A stretch of DNA of 64,000 bases from Nemertoderma westbladi (lineage: Eukaryota; Xenacoelomorpha; Nemertodermatida; Nemertodermatidae): positions 1 through 64,000 of the forward strand of contig JAUCBJ010005014.1 of the NCBI GenBank assembly GCA_032718475.1, read 5' to 3'. Positions 34,748-46,058 of this stretch are shown in pieces. The notes below the pieces were generated by a model that saw nothing but the letters and a program-made list of their open reading frames with translations, was not told the origin of the DNA and ran no database searches. How positions within the stretch are numbered: position 1 is the first letter of the stretch; each line of letters starts with the position of its first letter. The translations under genes and the position numbers were made by a program.

Positions 34748-35880
34748 CAGTGAGTTATTAGGTTTGGTAGCATCAAAATTTGCTGAGTTTTTTAAGTTGA
34801 TGGATGAGAATATATAATATTATATACAACTTTGAAATTAACGAAAGAATATTTTAAATGATACAATTTAGTTTTACAAAATTTTTGATTCCACAAAATT
34901 GAATTTTAACAGCCTCATAATTGACGTTTCAGGTATAAAGATTGAACTTTTAACCTGCAAATACATGGATAAGGTATACAAAATGTAACAAAGGCAAGTT
35001 ATATTCCTACAATAATTTGCGTTATTTTTCAAATAGATTGGCTTAACATTGCCTTTAAATAGAGAAAGTTCCTTAACCGTACTGGTGTACACCAACTGTT
35101 GTTACACGTATCATCAATGTCTTATCAAAATCTGTTGCCATTGATATGATAGGGGTTACAGTTGTTTTGTAACTGCAGTTTTGGGTCCTACCCCAACCGG
35201 TACAGTTTTAAATAGACAGTAAAACATATCCAAAAATCCGCGTTGAAGGTGGGTAAATCTACCTGTGGTTTTTGAGAGATTTGGTCGAAATATATTACGT
35301 ATTACATTTAAAAAACAAACACCTTTTCTCGCCTTCATATGACAATACTATTACATATTATAATTCTCAATGTTTGTGTTTTTTTTACTACAAAGTCAAT
35401 CACAAATGACAACTAAGCATTTTCTAACCAGAAACATAAGTAGCAAGTAGTAAAAGTTACCGGATAGCATAATTTCCGAACAACAAATAATAATCTTTTT
35501 GTTCAATTTAACTTTATTCTACGAATCTAATATTAGAGGGATGTGAAGCTAAAACTCCAATAATTATGACTGATAACGATATATAGAGTCATTATTAGTA
35601 AATGTGCTTTTATAAGTACATATGGAACGCTGTCACTTCAGCCCCCGTAGCCCCATAATAGATCCCATTGAGTAAGTATTGGCGCATTCGAACATAAGAA
35701 ACATCTGTTTCCATCGGTTGTATATTATATTGCACCAGCTGTTTAATATCCCACTGCCACAGCTCTATAGTTATGCTTTTTATTCACATAGTCGATTTGT
35801 TGACATGACAGTCATGCCGAATGCAATACACTAAGTATGAGTAAGCTAGCTATAAGTTTATCCATACCAATTCAACAAGA
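34748..35880. other. Intron 11, right part
   Basis: AT-rich. Short ORFs at 34874-35095 and 35156-35338 (both minus) show no motif. It probably contains the promoter of the TMEM63-like gene; a TATATAATATTATAT stretch near 34810-34825 is the only hint. Confidence 0.4.
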
Positions 35881-35977
35881 ATGGAAATCGTAGCAATTTC
35901 CAAGCCCAACAAGAACCATAACTCAGACCATGAAAGGAATTTATCAGAATTCCTCAGAAAGGATTTAACATTTTTTG
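35881..35977 (+). CDS. Possible alternative first exon of the LRR gene's downstream half
   Basis: Starts at an ATG and reads MEIVAISKPNKNHNSDHERN, then LSEFLRKDLTFFG, ending in phase 1 at TTTTTTG|GTGAGC. That phase fits exon 12 exactly (GDRVLLGP). The intervening intron would be only 38 bases (35978-36015) and reading through it meets TAG. No upstream acceptor has phase 1, so this could only be a first exon, giving a shorter protein from an internal promoter. Confidence 0.45.
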
Positions 35978-36015
35978 GTGAGCAATCTACAATTTAGATT
36001 GTATATTTTTTGCAG

Positions 36016-36108
36016 GTGATCGGGTTCTTTTAGGCCCACAAAACAGTGGGCATATTGTTGGGCTACCTGAAAGAGGCATTGCGTTGTTGGCAATTAAAGA
36101 ACATACAG
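36016..36108 (+). CDS. LRR gene, exon 12
   Basis: A 93-base exon, phase 1 in and out; acceptor TATTTTTTGCAG, donor ACAG|GTTGGT (same donor type as exons 10 and 11, but not amplified here). Encodes GDRVLLGPQNSGHIVGLPER, then GIALLAIKEHT, which has the look of a small beta-barrel or SH3-like segment. No family assigned. Confidence 0.8.
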
Positions 36109-37293
36109 GTTGGTTGAATGTACTGTAGGAGCAGGTCATGGGTCAGTCCATAAATTATTACGGCTGTTCTTTTAAATAATATTTTTAGCAATTTTTCAGT
36201 ACTTTGGATATTTGGTAATAACTTGATTCCTCCAACTCCAAAATAAAGCTGAGTTATTTACGCCACTAATGTTTCATCCAACGTAATTTAATCCTGTAGA
36301 AGACATTTTTCATTTATACATCTTCATTATTCACTCTCACTCACAGTTGTAGAAATATACAGGCCCCACCACACCCCAGCGCTGCACATTGAAAAGATCT
36401 CATCCAAGGTTAACAATCCCAATTCATATGAGCCTCCAGGGGGCTGTAGGGAAGGTTGAATCCCAATTCAGGGACACTTTCCAAGCAAGGTGGTGGGCGA
36501 CCTTGACTAGTTGTTTTGACCTACCATGTAACTTAGGCTTGCCCAGACCGTAAACAAGCATGAATTATGTTGCAATGATTGCATGCCGGGAATGCAGTGG
36601 ATACAATCATCCCATGACACCCCCCCCCCCCCTCCCCCCCATATACACCACACCACCATCCATCATAATATCCAAATGAGTTAAACACGACAACAAAGTT
36701 ATAAATTTGAAACTTCGTGGAAGACTGCGTGATGAGGTGCCCCCCTGGGGAACCCCTAAGTATCATCATGGAAACTGGAGAAAGAAGGACTCAATAACAA
36801 TCTAATGAGGCCTATTAGAATCACTACTCCCCATCAAAGGGTGTATTCCATCCAACCGCCAACATAAACGTCAGTGCTGCATGCACTGCATGCCATATAA
36901 TAAATATCATTTTCTTTTATTTTATATCTTTATTCATTATGTCATTCTACTGAAGGCTCATTTCTCAACTTATGAGATTTATGCACCTTTCCCAAGTACA
37001 ATCATCACTGCTTGGCAATCCAAAGCACAATCATTTGTCTTACGCTTTCTAATAGAGTTGCCGACAAATATTGATCACATATAGCAATTCCAGAACATGA
37101 AAAATGTAACTCGGTAAGGTATATTAAAATAATTATATTAAATAATTATATTAAATAATTATATTAAATAATTATATTAAATAATTATATTAAATAATTA
37201 TATTAAATAATTATATTAAATTAATTATATTAAATTACTTGATTTACACTAACAAAACAAGACAATGAACGGGAGAATCTTTAATGGTCGTTA
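36109..37293 (+). other. Intron 12, left part
   Basis: No gene. Contains C-rich homopolymer runs (about 36619-36640, CCCC...TCCCCCCC) and, at 37121-37240, a 14-bp AT repeat (AATTATATTAAATA, about 8 copies). Confidence 0.55.
37121..37240. repeat. 14-bp AT-only minisatellite
   Basis: About 8 copies of AATTATATTAAATA with two slightly longer final units. Confidence 0.95.
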
Positions 37294-40200
37294 AATCAAG
37301 GAATCCCTGTTCACCACCATGGGTGATCTTCCACAGTAAACCCTTCCACTCTGTTTCCTAAAGGAATCCCTGTTCACCACAATGGGTGATCTTCCACAGT
37401 AAACCCTTCCACTATGTTTCCTAAAGGAATGCCTGTTCACCACAATGAGTGATCTTCCACAGTAAACCCTTCCACTCTGTTTCCTAAAGGAATCCCTGTT
37501 CACCACAATGGGTGATTTTCCACAGTAAACCCTTCCACTATGTTTCCTAAAGGAATGCCTGTTCACCACCATGGTGATCTTCCACAGTAAACCCTTCCAC
37601 TCCGTTTCCTAAAGGAATGCCTGTTCACCACAATGGGTGATCTTCCACAGTAAACCCTTCCACTATGTTTCCTAAAGGAATGCCTGTTCACCACAATGGG
37701 TGATCTTCCACAGTAAACCCTTCCACTCTGTTTCCTAAAGGAATGCCTGTTCACCACAATGGGTGATCTTCCACAGTAAACCCTTCCACTATGTTTCCTA
37801 AAGGAATGCCTGTTCACCACCATAGGTGATCTTCCACAGTAAACCCTTCCACTCTGTTTCCTAAAGGAATGCCTGTTTACCACCATGGGTGATCTTCCAC
37901 AGTAAACCCTTCCACTCGGTTTCCTAAAGGAATGTCTGTTCCCCACCACGGGTGATTTTCCACAGTAAACCCTTCCACTATGTTTCCTAAAGGAATGCCT
38001 GTTCACCACCATGGGTGATCTTCCACAGTAAACCCTTCCACTCTGTTTCCTAAAGGAATGCCTGTTTACCACCATGGGTGATCTTCCACAGTAAACCCTT
38101 CCACTATGTTTCCTAAAGGAATGCCTGTTCACCACCATGGGTGATCTTCCACAGTAAACCCTTCCACTATGTTTCCTAAAGGAATGCCTGTTCACCACAA
38201 TGAGTGATCTTCCACAGTAAACCCTTCCACTATGTTTCCTAAAGGAATGCCTGTTCACCACAATGAGTGATCTTCCACAGTAAACCCTTCCACTCTGTTT
38301 CCTAAAGGAATCCCTGTTCACCACAATGAGTGATCTTCCACAGTAAACCCTTCCACTATGTTTCCTAAAGGAATGCCTGTTCACCACAATGAGTGATCTT
38401 CCACAGTAAACCCTTCCACTCTGTTTCCTAAAGGAATGCCTGTTTACCACCATGGGTGATCTATTTAACAGTAAACCCTTCCACTCGGTTTCCTAAAGGA
38501 ATGTCTGTTCCCCACCACGGGTGATTTTCCACAGTAAACCCTTCCACTCTGTTTCCTAAAGGAATGCCTGTTATGGGTGATCTTCCACAGTAAACCCTTC
38601 CACTCTGTTTCCTAAAGGAATCCCTGTTCACCACAATGAGTGATCTTCCACAGTAATTCCTTCCACTCTGTTTCCTAAAGGAATCCCTGTTCACCACAAT
38701 AAGTGATCTTCCACAGTAATTCCTTCCACTCTGTTTCCTAAAGGAATCCCTGTTCACCACAATAAGTGATCTTCCACAGTAATTCCTTCCACTCTGTTTC
38801 CTAAAGGAATGCCTGTTCACCACAATGGGTGATCTTCCACAGTAAACCCTTCCACTCTGTTTCCTAAAGGAATCCCTGTTCACCACAATGAGTGATCTTC
38901 CACAGTAATTCCTTCCACTCTGTTTCCTAAAGGAATCCCTGTTCACAACAATAAGTGATCTTCCACAGTAATTCCTTCCACTCTGTTTCCTAAAGGAATG
39001 CCTGTTCACCACAATGGGTGATCTTCCACAGTAAACCCTTCCACTATGTTTCCTAAAGGAATGCCTGTTCACCACCATGGGTGATCTTCCACAGTAAACC
39101 CTTCCACTCTGTTTCCTAAAGGAATCCCTGTTCACCACAATGAGTGATCTTCCACAGTAATTCCTTCCACTCTGTTTCCTAAAGGAATGCCTGTTCACCA
39201 CAATGAGTGATCTTCCACAGTAAACCCTTCCACTCTGTTTCCTAAAGGAATGTCTGTTCACCACCACGGGTGATTTTCCACAGTAAACCCTTCCACTTTG
39301 TTTCCTAAAGGAATGCCTGTTCACCACCATGGGTGATCTTCCACAGTAAACCCTTCCACTCGGTTTCCTAAAGGAATGTCTGTTCACCACCACGGGTGAT
39401 TTTCCACAGTAAACCCTTCCACTCTGTCTCCTAAAGGAATGCCTGTTCACCACCATGGGTGATCTTCCACAGTAAACCCTTCCACTCTGTTTCCTAAAGG
39501 AATGCCTGTTCACCACAATGGGTGATCTTCCACAGTAAACCCTTCCACTATGTTTCCTAAAGGAATGCCTGTTCACCACCATGGATGATCTTCCATAGTA
39601 AACCCTTCCACTCTGTTTCCTAAAGGAATGCCTGTTCACCACCATGGGCGATCTTCCACAGTAAACCCTTCCACTATGTTTCCTAAAGGAATGCCTGTTC
39701 ACCACCATGGATGATCTTCCATAGTAAACCCTTCCACTCTGTTTCCTAAAGGAATGCCTGTTCACCACCATGGATGATCTTCCATAGTAAACCCTTCCAC
39801 TCTGTTTCCTAAAGGAATGCCTGTTCACCACCATCGGTGATCTTCCACAGTAAACCCTTCCACTCTGTTTCCTAAAGGAATGCCTGTTCACCACAATGGG
39901 TGATCTTCCACAGTAAACCCTTCCACTATGTTTCCTAAAGGAATGCCTGTTCACCACCATGGATGATCTTCCATAGTAAACCCTTCCACTCTGTTTCCTA
40001 AAGGAATGCCTGTTTACCACCATGGGTGATCTATTTAACAGTAAACCCTTCCACTCGGTTTCCTAAAGGAATGCCTGTTCACCACAATGAGTGATCTTCC
40101 ACAGTAAACCCTTCCACTATGTTTCCTAAAGGAATGCCTGTTCACCACAATGAGTGATCTTCCACAGTAAACCCTTCCACTCTGTTTCCTAAAGGAATCC

Positions 40201-43200
40201 CTGTTCACCACAATGAGTGATCTTCCACAGTAAACCCTTCCACTATGTTTCCTAAAGGAATGCCTGTTCACCACAATGAGTGATCTTCCACAGTAAACCC
40301 TTCCACTCTGTTTCCTAAAGGAATGCCTGTTTACCACCATGGGTGATCTATTTAACAGTAAACCCTTCCACTCGGTTTCCTAAAGGAATGTCTGTTCCCC
40401 ACCACGGGTGATTTTCCACAGTAAACCCTTCCACTCTGTTTCCTAAAGGAATGCCTGTTATGGGTGATCTTCCACAGTAAACCCTTCCACTCTGTTTCCT
40501 AAAGGAATCCCTGTTCACCACAATGAGTGATCTTCCACAGTAATTCCTTCCACTCTGTTTCCTAAAGGAATCCCTGTTCACCACAATAAGTGATCTTCCA
40601 CAGTAATTCCTTCCACTCTGTTTCCTAAAGGAATCCCTGTTCACCACAATAAGTGATCTTCCACAGTAATTCCTTCCACTCTGTTTCCTAAAGGAATGCC
40701 TGTTCACCACAATGGGTGATCTTCCACAGTAAACCCTTCCACTCTGTTTCCTAAAGGAATCCCTGTTCACCACAATGAGTGATCTTCCACAGTAATTCCT
40801 TCCACTCTGTTTCCTAAAGGAATCCCTGTTCACAACAATAAGTGATCTTCCACAGTAATTCCTTCCACTCTGTTTCCTAAAGGAATGCCTGTTCACCACA
40901 ATGGGTGATCTTCCACAGTAAACCCTTCCACTATGTTTCCTAAAGGAATGCCTGTTCACCACCATGGGTGATCTTCCACAGTAAACCCTTCCACTCTGTT
41001 TCCTAAAGGAATCCCTGTTCACCACAATGAGTGATCTTCCACAGTAATTCCTTCCACTCTGTTTCCTAAAGGAATGCCTGTTCACCACAATGAGTGATCT
41101 TCCACAGTAAACCCTTCCACTCTGTTTCCTAAAGGAATGTCTGTTCACCACCACGGGTGATTTTCCACAGTAAACCCTTCCACTCGGTTTCCTAAAGGAA
41201 TGTCTGTTCACCACCACGGGTGATTTTCCACAGTAAACCCTTCCACTCTGTCTCCTAAAGGAATGCCTGTTCACCACCATGGGTGATCTTCCACAGTAAA
41301 CCCTTCCACTCTGTTTCCTAAAGGAATGCCTGTTCACCACAATGGGTGATCTTCCACAGTAAACCCTTCCACTATGTTTCCTAAAGGAATGCCTGTTCAC
41401 CACCATGGATGATCTTCCATAGTAAACCCTTCCACTCTGTTTCCTAAAGGAATGCCTGTTCACCACCATGGGCGATCTTCTACAGTAAACCCTTCCACTA
41501 TGTTTCCTAAAGGAATGCCTGTTCACCACCATGGATGATCTTCCATAGTAAACCCTTCCACTCTGTTTCCTAAAGGAATGCCTGTTCACCACCATGGATG
41601 ATCTTCCATAGTAAACCCTTCCACTCTGTTTCCTAAAGGAATGCCTGTTCACCACCATCGGTGATCTTCCACAGTAAACCCTTCCACTCTGTTTCCTAAA
41701 GGAATGCCTGTTCACCACAATGGGTGATCTTCCACAGTAAACCCTTCCACTATGTTTCCTAAAGGAATGCCTGTTCACCACCATGGATGATCTTCCATAG
41801 TAAACCCTTCCACTCTGTTTCCTAAAGGAATGCCTGTTCACCACCATGGGAGATCTTCCACAGTAAATCCTTCCACTATGTTTCCTAAAGGAATGCCTGT
41901 TCACCACCATGGATGATCTTCCACAGTAAACCCTTCCACTCTGTCTCCTAAAGGAATGCCTGTTCACCACCATGGGTGATCTTCCACAGTAAACCCTTCC
42001 ACTCTGTTTCCTAAAGGAATGCCTGTTCACCACAATGGGTGATCTTCCACAGTAAACCCTTCCACTATGTTTCCTAAAGGAATGCCTGTTCACCACCATG
42101 GATGATCTTCCATAGTAAACCCTTCCACTCTGTTTCCTAAAGGAATGCCTGTTCACCACCATGGGCGATCTTCTACAGTAAACCCTTCCACTATGTTTCC
42201 TAAAGGAATGCCTGTTCACCACCATGGATGATCTTCCATAGTAAACCCTTCCACTCTGTTTCCTAAAGGAATGCCTGTTCACCACCATGGATGATCTTCC
42301 ATAGTAAACCCTTCCACTCTGTTTCCTAAAGGAATGCCTGTTCACCACCATCGGTGATCTTCCACAGTAAACCCTTCCACTCTGTTTCCTAAAGGAATGC
42401 CTGTTCACCACAATGGGTGATCTTCCACAGTAAACCCTTCCACTATGTTTCCTAAAGGAATGCCTGTTCACCACCATGGATGATCTTCCATAGTAAACCC
42501 TTCCACTCTGTTTCCTAAAGGAATGCCTGTTCACCACCATGGGAGATCTTCCACAGTAAATCCTTCCACTATGTTTCCTAAAGGAATGCCTGTTCACCAC
42601 CTTGGATGATCTTCCATAGTAAACCCTTCCACTCTGTTTCCTAAAGGAATGCCTGTTCACCACCATGGATGATCTTCCATAGTAAACCCTTCCACTCTGT
42701 TTCCTAAAGGAATGCCTGTTCACCACCATCGGTGATCTTCCACAGTAAACCCTTCCACTCTGTTTCCTAAAGGAATGCCTGTTCACCACAATGGGTGATC
42801 TTCCACAGTAAACCCTTCCACTATGTTTCCTAAAGGAATGCCTGTTCACCATCATGGATGATCTTCCATAGTAAACCCTTCCACTCTGTTTCCTAAAGGA
42901 ATGCCTGTTCACCACCATCGGTGATCTTCCACAGTAAACCCTTCCACTCTGTTTCCTAAAGGAATGCCTATTCACCACTATGGGTGATCTTCCACAGTAA
43001 ACCCTTCCACTCTGTTTCCTAAAGGAATCCCTGTTCACCACCATGGGTGATTTTCCACAGTAAACCCTTCCACTCTGTTTCCTAAAGGAATGTCTGTTCA
43101 CCACCATGGGTGATCTTCCATAGTAAACCCCTCCACTCTGTTTCCTAAAGGAATGTCTGTTCACCACCATGGGTGATGTTCCACAGTAAACCCTTCCACT

Positions 43201-43209
43201 CTGTTTCAA
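37294..43209 (-). repeat. 63-bp satellite, array A (minus orientation)
   Basis: About 94 copies of a 63-bp unit with GTGATCTTCCACAGTAAACC, CTTCCACTCTGTTTCC and GGAATGCCTGTTCACCACCA. Higher-order repeats are clear: the marker CTATTTAACAGTAAACC sits at 38461 and 40348 (1887 bp apart) and also at 40031, and GGCGATCTTCTACAG at 41471 and 42164 (693 bp, 11 units). One minus frame is open for up to 953 codons (HSFRKQSGRVYCGRSPMVVN repeated). I treat this as a result of the 63-base period: units differ by many amino-acid-changing substitutions, and there is no start or splice context. Array B carries the same unit on the other strand. Confidence 0.96.
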
Positions 43210-43294
43210 GTTTCCTTGATTCTAATTATTTATCGACCAGTCAATGATATGAAAGCTAGGTGCATGCATTTTACAGCACTGTGCGCAAATAGCG

Positions 43295-43375
43295 CTGCCC
43301 CATCTAGGGATCGAACCAGGGCCTCCTAATTAGTATCGCAGGAATGTAACCAAACCACTAGATCAAGCTGCTGCT
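43295..43375 (-). other. tRNA-like Pol III promoter, probably a SINE fragment
   Basis: On the minus strand an A box (TGATCTAGTGGTTTGGTTAC, 43346-43365) is followed by a perfect B box (GGTTCGATCCC, 43307-43317). The region between is too long for a normal anticodon arm and the acceptor stem does not pair well, so this is not a functional tRNA. A tRNA-derived SINE head is the likeliest reading. Confidence 0.5.
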
Positions 43376-43715
43376 TGGTCGAAAACAAATTAATATGCCT
43401 TTAATAATTTTCCTAACCAACCCCTGATGCCATCACTCTGTGTAAAGATTTTGTACAAATTCCTATATTATTTCACTTTTTATCATGGTTTGCTTTGGTG
43501 ATGACTAGAACGTGTTAATCTCCACCATATGTTTGTGAAATAAAATAGTTTTGAATAGAAAACACATACACAGTAAACTGCTCCTTTCCCTTAATGTTTT
43601 GTATTAAATTATATTAAGTTTATAAACCCACTAAACACATATTTGGTGTTTGCGGACATTTTGCTCAATTATTTCATAAATTAATATAGTTTATAGTTGT
43701 GATTGACACTTATAG
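43376..43715 (+). other. End of intron 12
   Basis: AT-rich, no ORF; ends in the acceptor GACACTTATAG. Confidence 0.5.
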
Positions 43716-43933
43716 GTGGAAACGGCGGTATTGCAACTGGGTCGGGTGACCCTGACGACCAGTTCCTTTACATCGATGTAGCCAGTCTCTCGTGGGACCC
43801 GGTGTACAACCAATGGCGACCTTTAGGCACTGTGGGGGACCGGGTCTCTATTGTCCGAATGTCTGATTTCGGTAAAACTCCACACCAACACGTTGCGATT
43901 GATGACAAACAAGTTCGTAATCTAATTGAATTC
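43716..43933 (+). CDS. LRR gene, exon 13
   Basis: A 218-base exon, phase 1 in. Encodes GGNGGIATGSGDPDDQFLYI, then DVASLSWDPVYNQWRPLGTV, and GDRVSIVRMSDFGKTPHQHV to NLIEF. The donor I chose (TTC|GTGTAG) is weak; without it the frame ends at the TAG at 43937, so this could also be a last exon. Using it gives phase 0 and a natural join to exon 14 (NLIEF-HQAKFNSQ). Confidence 0.75.
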
Positions 43934-44573
43934 GTGTAGTGTACAGCACCTGTAATAGAGTTAGAAGTAATTTTTTTTAACATAGATATTTTAAATACAA
44001 TAAGTATTCTGAATATAAAAGCACCAATTCGGTAAAATGGCAACACGATTTGTACCGCAAAAGTAAACTAAAAGTACATCTACAGTAAACTTCGTGACTC
44101 ACCCGGATATAAATTCATTATGGCTCCAATGTATGTGTGCCACAATAATAATTTAAGAAACTTATTTTTGCCATATTCCACGCTAAAAATATTCAACTTG
44201 GAACACGTTTTAATTTAATTTGTTACCCAGGTTACATCGGTTATCTCCAAATATTTAGTACTGTAGTATATCATAATATTTCGGTTACCCAAGTATATCG
44301 AATATATTCAAACATCGAATTTATTGAACTTGGTGAATTAAAATATTATAAATATACTGAATCTTTTAACAAGTTTTCGAGTAAGTTCTAATCGTTAACA
44401 TTTTTTCCCATTCTTCTCGGTATGGGTGGGAGCTATTTGTTGGGTGTCTAATTGAAATTAATTAATTATAATTTAATTGTTATGATATCATTACTGTATA
44501 ATTTGAACAATAGATTGATTGCGTTTAGGCTTACGTTACTAGATTTTGCTCTATTTTTGTTTCTCCACTGCAG
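43934..44573 (+). other. Intron 13
   Basis: AT-rich, no features recognised; ends TTTCTCCACTGCAG. Confidence 0.55.
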
Positions 44574-44792
44574 CATCAAGCTAAGTTTAACTCACAAACT
44601 CAGATAAGTTTATCAAAGATACTGAAACAAAGGTTCAACTTAAAGCTCGATATTGATGAGGATTACTGGACACCCGAACTCAGTGTTGCTTACAAAGAAG
44701 AAGGCGACGAGGTCGATAGTGATAAGGAAAATGTTACTGAAGATGTTGCTGAAACAGTAAAGGATACTGTTACTAAAACTGATGATATTGAA
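44574..44792 (+). CDS. LRR gene, exon 14
   Basis: A 219-base exon, phase 0 in and out; acceptor CTCCACTGCAG, donor GAA|GTGAGT. Encodes HQAKFNSQTQISLSKILKQR, then FNLKLDIDEDYWTPELSVAY, then an acidic Val/Thr/Asp/Glu-rich tail (DKENVTEDVAETVKDTV). The second half is probably disordered. Confidence 0.82.
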
Positions 44793-44925
44793 GTGAGTAA
44801 GCAGAATGTTAGCCTAATTTAGTATGTTGAACAATTATCGTTTACAACAGTTACAGTTATCAGTTAACGTTTCATTTCTTATTAATTAAAATGTTGTACC
44901 AACTACTATATATAATAATTTTCAG

Positions 44926-45251
44926 ATGTCGCGTGACACTTTATTACAGAAAGTAGTAACCACAGATGAGATCAAGCTGGTGGGGAAAGTAGTAACCTCG
45001 AATGTAAATGATGTTGAACAGCTGGGGAACGTAGTTTCCAAGGATATGGTTGAAGTTAAAGAGGTGGTGAAAGTAGAACCCACTGATGTGGAGGAAGTAA
45101 AGGAACTGGAGAATGATGACGCCAATGTTATTGGTCACCCGAACAAACTGGTTGCTGATAAAGACCCATTCATCGCTGTGAATGATGATGTTACTAAGGG
45201 GAAAGTTAATGATATTCGACTGGAATTAGATATAGACGAATCGAAATCGAG
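44926..45251 (+). CDS. LRR gene, exon 15 (acidic Val-rich)
   Basis: A 326-base exon, phase 0 in, 2 out; acceptor AATTTTCAG, donor TCGAG|GTGAGT. Encodes degenerate repeats of a KVV..DE.. type (LLQKVVTTDEIKLVGKVVTS, DVEQLGNVVSKDMVEVKEVV) and ends DIRLELDIDESKS. Acidic and valine-rich, likely flexible or coiled. The split codon joins exon 16 across a 14.9-kb intron. Confidence 0.78.
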
Positions 45252-45601
45252 GTGAGTCATTTTCTGGTTGTCATTAACAGTATATTGATTGCATTGTTTA
45301 AATCGATCAAATTATACTTCACAAGGGGGTAGGAATTAGCATTATTTTTCTACTTCTTTCTTTAAAAATTACTATTTTTAAATTAAAACTTGTAATAGTT
45401 ATTAATTATATATATACCTGTCTACACGCTTTGTACGCCAAACATTTGAAACGTATGTGGTTTTACCTAAGATGGGCAACTGGCACCAGTTGGAAAAGCC
45501 ACAAATTCACCTCTAGGCCTATACTAAATTCATTTTCATGAACAAAATTTTTAAATTCATGTTCACACAACTGGAAATAGCCATTGGGCAGTAACCCGCC
45601 T
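45252..45601 (+). other. Start of intron 15
   Basis: AT-rich single-copy sequence with no ORF. Confidence 0.5.
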
Positions 45602-46047
45602 ACTACTGCGACTATAATCGACCTTCCGCATAGCTGCTGCACATTGAGATGCTATGCTGGCTTAACAAAAAATGTGTGCCACTATCATGCAATCCACAAT
45701 TAGCTTGCTCTAATTCAGCCAGGGTGCATGCGGCAAGAATGCTATGCCGGCTTATCGAAAAAATTGTGCAGCCACAACTCCCTTTCGGATCCCCACCCAC
45801 AGTGTGCTTGAAGAGGAGTCCTAAGGAAGTCATCGGCTGTCTGTCCACTATGCTTAATTTCTCAATGAGGCTGCCAAAGAACACGATTTTGCACAGGCTG
45901 GTTCTCACGGCGAAAGCAGTGTCCTGCAAAGCGGAAGCGGCTCTGTTCAAGAGTCAAATTATGGGGGACCAATGAGACACCTCCAATGTTATAAAGTGTC
46001 TGGTTGAAGATGTGTGCATTGTACTTGACACAGTGAACCCAGTTTTT
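45602..46047 (-). mobile_element. Degraded non-LTR element (family 1), minus strand
   Basis: 3' end at the left (CTACTACTGCGACTATAATC). The coding remnant (VHCVKYNAHIFNQTLYNIGG, then RFRFAGHCFRRENQPVQNRV) is broken by frameshifts. Its 3' UTR contains the extra segment also found in the copy at 26650-27630 (GCTATGC...AATCCACAAT), so both belong to a subfamily with a longer 3' UTR. Confidence 0.85.
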
Positions 46048-46058
46048 TTTAACAGAAC

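Noticed and set aside
35156-35338. 60-codon minus-strand ORF
   Set aside because: No recognisable motif and no partner exons.
37291-43209. Minus-strand ORFs of 93-953 codons in satellite A as a real repeat-protein gene
   Set aside because: Units vary freely at the protein level, frames break at unit-length errors, and the same unit occurs inverted in array B in short broken frames. Kept only as a low-interest finding.
43295-43375. Functional tRNA gene on the minus strand
   Set aside because: A and B boxes are good, but the region between is too long for an anticodon arm and the ends do not pair.
44922-45138. Antisense ORFs over exon 15 (Ser/Thr-rich and hydrophobic)
   Set aside because: Shadows of the acidic Val-rich exon in other frames.
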